From: Candidatus Sumerlaeota bacterium
Lineage (GTDB): Bacteria; CG03; SLGR01
Direction: 5' to 3'
DNA length: 9,214 nt
NCBI GenBank assembly: GCA_007136585.1
Contig: SLGR01000006.1
Location: forward strand, 1 to 9,214
Position 1 is the stretch's first letter. Every line of letters begins with the position of its first letter. The translations under genes were made by a program, and so were the position numbers. Positions 6,405 to 9,214 of this stretch are shown here, one piece after another. The notes beneath the pieces were generated by a model. It was not told the origin of the DNA and did not search any database. It was given only the letters and a program-made list of their open reading frames with translations.

Positions 6405-7155
6405 GATAATAAGAGATATCAGGTCTGATATAAAGACGGTCTTTGCCCGCGATCCGGCGGCAAGGACAACTCTTGAGGTTCTTCTTTCCTGCCCCGGCCT
6501 TCACGCGCTCTGGCTACACAGGATAGCCCACCGTTTTTACGCAAGGAGGGAGTATATCCCGGCCAGACTTATATCCCATTTCGCCCGCTTTCTTACAGGA
6601 ATAGAGATTCATCCCGGGGCCCGTCTGGGGCGCGGCTTTTTCATAGACCACGGAGCAGGGGTGGTCATAGGGGAGACTGCCGAGGCCGGGGAGAACTGCC
6701 TTATCTATCAGGGCGTTGTGCTGGGGGGGACCTCAACTAAAAAAGAGAAAAGGCATCCCACGCTGGGAAATAACGTAATTGTATGTACGGGAGCCGTTAT
6801 CCTGGGCCCTGTCAGGATAGGCGATAACGCCCGGGTAGGTTCCGGGGCGGTCGTAGTTACGGATATCCCCCCGGGAGCGACCGCGGTAGGCATACCGGCC
6901 AGGGTCGGACTGGGATTCTCAGGACGTGAGATAGAGGCCCTTGAGCACGGAAAACTCCCTGACCCGGTCTCCGATGCCGTACGATATATAATAAACGGGC
7001 AGGAGAAACTTGAGAGCAGGGTGAAAAACCTGGAGTCCCTGGAGGGTGTAATCTCCCATATAGACAGGGTAATGGAGGAGAAGAAAAAGGATATACTGGC
7101 CGGGTTCTGCCCTCCCGGCGAAGGTGAAGAGTACACTTCGGGCGGGGGTATATAA
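6373..7155 (+). CDS. cysE: Serine O-acetyltransferase
   Basis: Transfers acetyl from acetyl-CoA to L-serine, giving the O-acetylserine used by CysK. The N-terminal helical part contains DIKTVFARDPAARTTLEVLL and PGLHALWLHRIAH, both characteristic of SAT. A left-handed beta-helix of hexapeptide repeats spans about residues 78-175. The catalytic Asp-His pair is D92-H93 (FIDHGAGVVIGET) and the second active-site histidine is H128 (KRHPTLG). After the helix comes a charged, probably coiled-coil extension (about 205-240), and the chain ends SGGGI. A C-terminal isoleucine is the residue that inserts into CysK in the cysteine synthase complex. The start is uncertain: TTG at 6373, inside the iscU end, is the only usual start codon giving the full conserved N-terminus and adds about 9 residues before the homologous region. 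The 32-nt overlap with iscU implies coupled translation. Confidence 0.93.
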   Translation: MRITGKEKILKIIRDIRSDIKTVFARDPAARTTLEVLLSCPGLHALWLHRIAHRFYARREYIPARLISHFARFLTGIEIHPGARLGRGFFIDHGAGVVIGETAEAGENCLIYQGVVLGGTSTKKEKRHPTLGNNVIVCTGAVILGPVRIGDNARVGSGAVVVTDIPPGATAVGIPARVGLGFSGREIEALEHGKLPDPVSDAVRYIINGQEKLESRVKNLESLEGVISHIDRVMEEKKKDILAGFCPPGEGEEYTSGGGI

Positions 7156-7159
7156 TCAG

Positions 7160-8215
7160 GTGAAGAAAGTAGCAGTAGCCCTTTCCGGAGGTGTTGATTC
7201 GGCAACGGCGCTTTTTCTTTTAAAGCAGCAGGGGTATGAGGTTGTTGCGGTTTTTACGGATTATTTTGGATGCGCTGAGAGTTCCCGGGAGAGTTCCTGC
7301 TGCGCTCCGGGAGCCCTGTCCAGGGCCCGGGCTACAGCCGCTTTCCTTGACGTTCCTTTCTACACCCTGGATCTCAGGAAAGAATTCAAGGAAGAGGTGG
7401 CCGATCCCTTTGCGGATGCCTACAGCCGGGGGATCACCCCCAACCCCTGCGTAGTATGTAACAGCCGGCTTCGTTTTTCCCTCCTTCCGGAGAAGCTGAA
7501 GGCTATGGGCATAGAGGTTCTTGCGACGGGACATTACGCGGCGCTGAAAGGAACCAGGCTCTTCAGGGGTGCAGATAAAAAAAAGGACCAGTCTTATTTC
7601 CTATACAGGGTAAGAAGAGAAAATTTCAAAAAAATCATATTTCCTCTCGCGGGTATGCTCAAACAGGAGGTCCGGCGGATGGCCCGGAGGGAAAGCCTCC
7701 CATCCAGCGAAGAGGCTGAATCCCAGGACAGCTGCATCCTTTCCGGAAGAACGCTTCAAGGGTATTTAAAAGATAAAGTTAAGCTGCGTAAGGGCGAGAT
7801 AACAGATAAGGAAGGGGCCTTGCTGGGAGAACACTGCGGGTATCAGAACTACACTATCGGGCAGGGTATCGGGCTGGGGGGTATGGCAAAGCGGCTTTAC
7901 GTTTATAGGGTAGTGCCGGATCTGAACAGGGTGGTGGCGGCGGAAAGAAAGGATATTTGCCGCGACTCGGTTGAGTTTCGTTATGAGGAAGAACTCTTTT
8001 TTGCCGATGAAGGGATGAGGGTTGAGGCGAAGCTCAGGAGCACCCAGGAACCTGCGGATGCTGTGCTTGAGAAAGTGGAGAGCGAAAGAAAAATATGCAA
8101 GCTGAGATTCAGGGAACCTGTCTGGGCTCCGGCCCCGGGGCAGAGCGCGGTCCTCTACAGGGATGATGAAGTGCTGGGGGGCGGGGTGATTCAGCCCCCC
8201 TTTGATGCGCGGTAG
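7160..8215 (+). CDS. mnmA: tRNA-specific 2-thiouridylase
   Basis: Installs sulfur at C2 of the wobble uridine of Lys, Glu and Gln tRNAs, using ATP and persulfide sulfur that comes from IscS. From the GTG at 7160 the protein is 351 residues, normal for MnmA. SGGVDSA (9-15) is the PP-loop ATP site. TPNPCVVCN contains C100, equivalent to the first catalytic cysteine, and C97 is an extra cysteine. ATGHYA and KDQSYFLYR follow. SQDSCIL carries C192, the second catalytic cysteine (the family usually has ICFI here). YTIGQGIGLG and the C-terminal barrel end the protein. An upstream in-frame GTG at 7124 would overlap cysE and add 12 non-homologous residues; 7160, 4 nt after the cysE stop, fits the family start 'MKKV.VA.SGGVDS'. 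A cysteine cluster (C38, C47, C48) lies where many MnmA proteins also have cysteines. Confidence 0.92.
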   Translation: MKKVAVALSGGVDSATALFLLKQQGYEVVAVFTDYFGCAESSRESSCCAPGALSRARATAAFLDVPFYTLDLRKEFKEEVADPFADAYSRGITPNPCVVCNSRLRFSLLPEKLKAMGIEVLATGHYAALKGTRLFRGADKKKDQSYFLYRVRRENFKKIIFPLAGMLKQEVRRMARRESLPSSEEAESQDSCILSGRTLQGYLKDKVKLRKGEITDKEGALLGEHCGYQNYTIGQGIGLGGMAKRLYVYRVVPDLNRVVAAERKDICRDSVEFRYEEELFFADEGMRVEAKLRSTQEPADAVLEKVESERKICKLRFREPVWAPAPGQSAVLYRDDEVLGGGVIQPPFDAR

Positions 8216-8220
8216 CTGTA

Positions 8221-8269
8221 GCCCGGCGAGAGTTTCGCGCGCTTAGCGCGTGAGTAACTTATCCCGGGC
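8221..8269. terminator. Strong hairpin between convergent mnmA and htpX
   Basis: Nested inverted repeats: TCGCGCGC (8235-8242), loop TTA, GCGCGTGA (8246-8253) with one G-U pair. This is extended by AGTT (8231-8234) with AACT (8256-8259) and by GCCCGG (8221-8226) with CCGGGC (8264-8269). It lies exactly between the two gene 3' ends and runs into the last htpX codons, so it could end transcription from both sides. No clear T tract follows on either strand, so it may instead act as an RNA-stabilising structure or work with Rho. Confidence 0.5.
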
Positions 8270-9116
8270 GGATATTCTGAAGGCGCCTTATCCTCTCTTC
8301 AGTGTCCGGGTGAGTGCTGAATAGACCCGAAAGGCCGCTGGACTTAAGAGGGTGTACTATAAACATATGGGCGGTGGCCTCGTTCGCACCCTGCATCCCT
8401 CTTCCCGCGTGCATCTGGAGTTTTCGCAGGGCCTCAGCCAGGTGCTGGGGGTTGCCCGATATCTCCGCTCCGTCCCTGTCGGCAAGGTATTCCCTGGACC
8501 GGGAGATAGCCATCTGTATCAACATAGCGGCCAGGGGTGCTATAATAGCCGCCAGCAGGAGTCCTATCATACCTGCGCCGCCCCGGTTTCTTGAAGAGCG
8601 GCCTCCCCCTAATATGGCCGCCCATCTCGCCATACTGGCCAGGAGCATTATCGCCCCGGCCATTGTTGCTGCCACGGTAGAGACAAGGATATCCCGGTTC
8701 TTTACGTGGCTTAGCTCGTGCGCTATAACCCCTTCAAGCTCGTTCCTGTTTAAGATGGAGATTATCCCCCGTGTTACGGCAACGGCCGCGTGCGAAGGGT
8801 TGCGCCCCGTTGCAAAAGCGTTAGGGGTGTTCTGGGGCAGTATATAGACCCCCGGGACCGGTATATTCGCCCTTGAAGCAAGGTCCTCAACTATCCTGAA
8901 AAGCTCCGGGTTCTCTCCCCGGGAGGCGGGTTCCGCCCTGTAAAGTTTGAGAACGATCTTATCGGAGTGCCAGTAGCTGAAAAAGTTCATAAGCGCGGCA
9001 AAGACAAAGGCTATGATCATCCCCTGCCTGCCGCCTACAAGGTTCCCTATGAGCATCAGCACCCCCATAAGGCCCAGCATCAGAATGAACGTCTTTAATT
9101 TATTTAACATGGGCAT
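8259..9116 (-). CDS. htpX: Membrane zinc metalloprotease HtpX (M48B)
   Basis: Inner-membrane protease that degrades misfolded membrane proteins with its active site in the cytoplasm. The 285 residues match the family length. Two N-terminal membrane helices (about residues 8-27 and 32-49) are followed by QNTPNAFATGRNP, a strongly conserved HtpX segment. The zinc motif HELSH (H133, H137, catalytic E134) comes next. Two more hydrophobic stretches lie at about 144-170 and 183-204. The third zinc ligand E209 is in SREYLADRDGAE. The protein ends FSTHPDTEERIRRLQ, also standard. Two in-frame ATGs are possible: 9116 (used here) and 9110, which gives the more typical MLNKLKTF start; neither has a strong Shine-Dalgarno. 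It is convergent with mnmA and separately transcribed. It looks intact and unrelated to the sulfur operon. Confidence 0.95.
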   Translation of the reverse strand: MPMLNKLKTFILMLGLMGVLMLIGNLVGGRQGMIIAFVFAALMNFFSYWHSDKIVLKLYRAEPASRGENPELFRIVEDLASRANIPVPGVYILPQNTPNAFATGRNPSHAAVAVTRGIISILNRNELEGVIAHELSHVKNRDILVSTVAATMAGAIMLLASMARWAAILGGGRSSRNRGGAGMIGLLLAAIIAPLAAMLIQMAISRSREYLADRDGAEISGNPQHLAEALRKLQMHAGRGMQGANEATAHMFIVHPLKSSGLSGLFSTHPDTEERIRRLQNIRPG

Positions 9117-9167
9117 TTACCGTTTCAGGGACTAAATTCATCCCCATTTTTGTTAGCTAAAACTTGA

Positions 9168-9211
9168 AATAATAGCTTTACAAAATCCTTCTGATTTAAG
9201 CCTCTATTATT
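9168..9211. repeat. AT-rich inverted repeat upstream of htpX
   Basis: AATAATAG (9168-9175) is complementary to CTATTATT (9204-9211), and further pairing inside is possible (CTTTA... with ...TTAAG). It ends 3 nt from the window edge. It could be the terminator of a gene to the right, part of the htpX control region, or chance in AT-rich sequence. The rest of 9117-9214 contains no gene and no convincing promoter. Confidence 0.35.
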
Positions 9212-9214
9212 CCA

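Noticed and set aside
7124-7159. Upstream GTG as the mnmA start
   Set aside because: It would add 12 residues with no family counterpart and overlap cysE. The GTG at 7160 gives the normal N-terminus 7-8 residues before SGGVDS.
8246-8260. GCGTGAGTAAC-like string similar to a conserved 16S rRNA segment
   Set aside because: The match is about 10 nt, and there is no flanking rRNA sequence; coincidence within the hairpin.
8314-8847. 177-codon plus-strand open frame across htpX
   Set aside because: It is antisense to an intact htpX and its product resembles no family; a shadow frame.

Overview
The window comes from a bacterium with about 50% GC and heavy use of ATA (Ile), AGG (Arg) and GGG/GGA (Gly) codons. 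The gene set (minimal IscR-IscS-IscU, CysE, CysK, CopA, HtpX) and codon style would fit an anaerobic lineage such as Desulfobacterota, Nitrospirota or Omnitrophota. That placement is a low-confidence guess: nothing in the window fixes the taxon. I see no mobile element, CRISPR array, rRNA or tRNA.

Layout. (1) 1-810 (+): a cysteine synthase (CysK) whose first ~40 residues lie off the left edge. (2) About 830-1370 (+): a frame-broken remnant that looks like the C-terminal half of a PEP-utilising enzyme (PTS enzyme I / PtsP type). Its last part reads in frame into a small YHS metal-binding domain ending at 1601. (3) 1629-4055 (+): an intact Cu(+)-exporting P1B-type ATPase, CopA, with two N-terminal heavy-metal-binding domains. 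(4) 4072-4272 (+): the first ~31 codons of an lgt gene that then loses homology, so a stub. (5) 4273-4415: a possible terminator, then a strong sigma70-like promoter whose spacer holds a perfect 6+6 dyad, a likely operator. (6) 4416-8215 (+): a tightly packed operon iscR - iscS - iscU - cysE - mnmA, with gaps of 2-4 nt or overlaps. (7) 8216-8270: a strong hairpin between convergent genes. (8) 8259-9116 (-): the membrane metalloprotease HtpX. (9) 9117-9214: the htpX upstream region, with an AT-rich inverted repeat at the window edge.

How the genes fit together. The central operon links cysteine synthesis to cysteine use. CysE makes O-acetylserine and CysK (upstream, same strand) turns it into cysteine. 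IscS takes sulfur from cysteine, and IscU (Fe-S clusters) and MnmA (tRNA 2-thiouridine) are the acceptors. An Rrf2/IscR-type regulator with the three cluster cysteines heads the operon. CysE ends in Gly-Gly-Gly-Ile, the kind of C-terminus that docks in the CysK active site in the cysteine synthase complex. The copper block (YHS + CopA) sits between cysK and this operon and is bordered by two decayed genes, which suggests past rearrangement.

I found no clearly novel defence or mobile system. The most interesting points are the enzyme-I-remnant/YHS reading frame, the IscR variant lacking the usual His ligand together with its putative operator, and the operon's coupling of cysteine supply to sulfur transfer.
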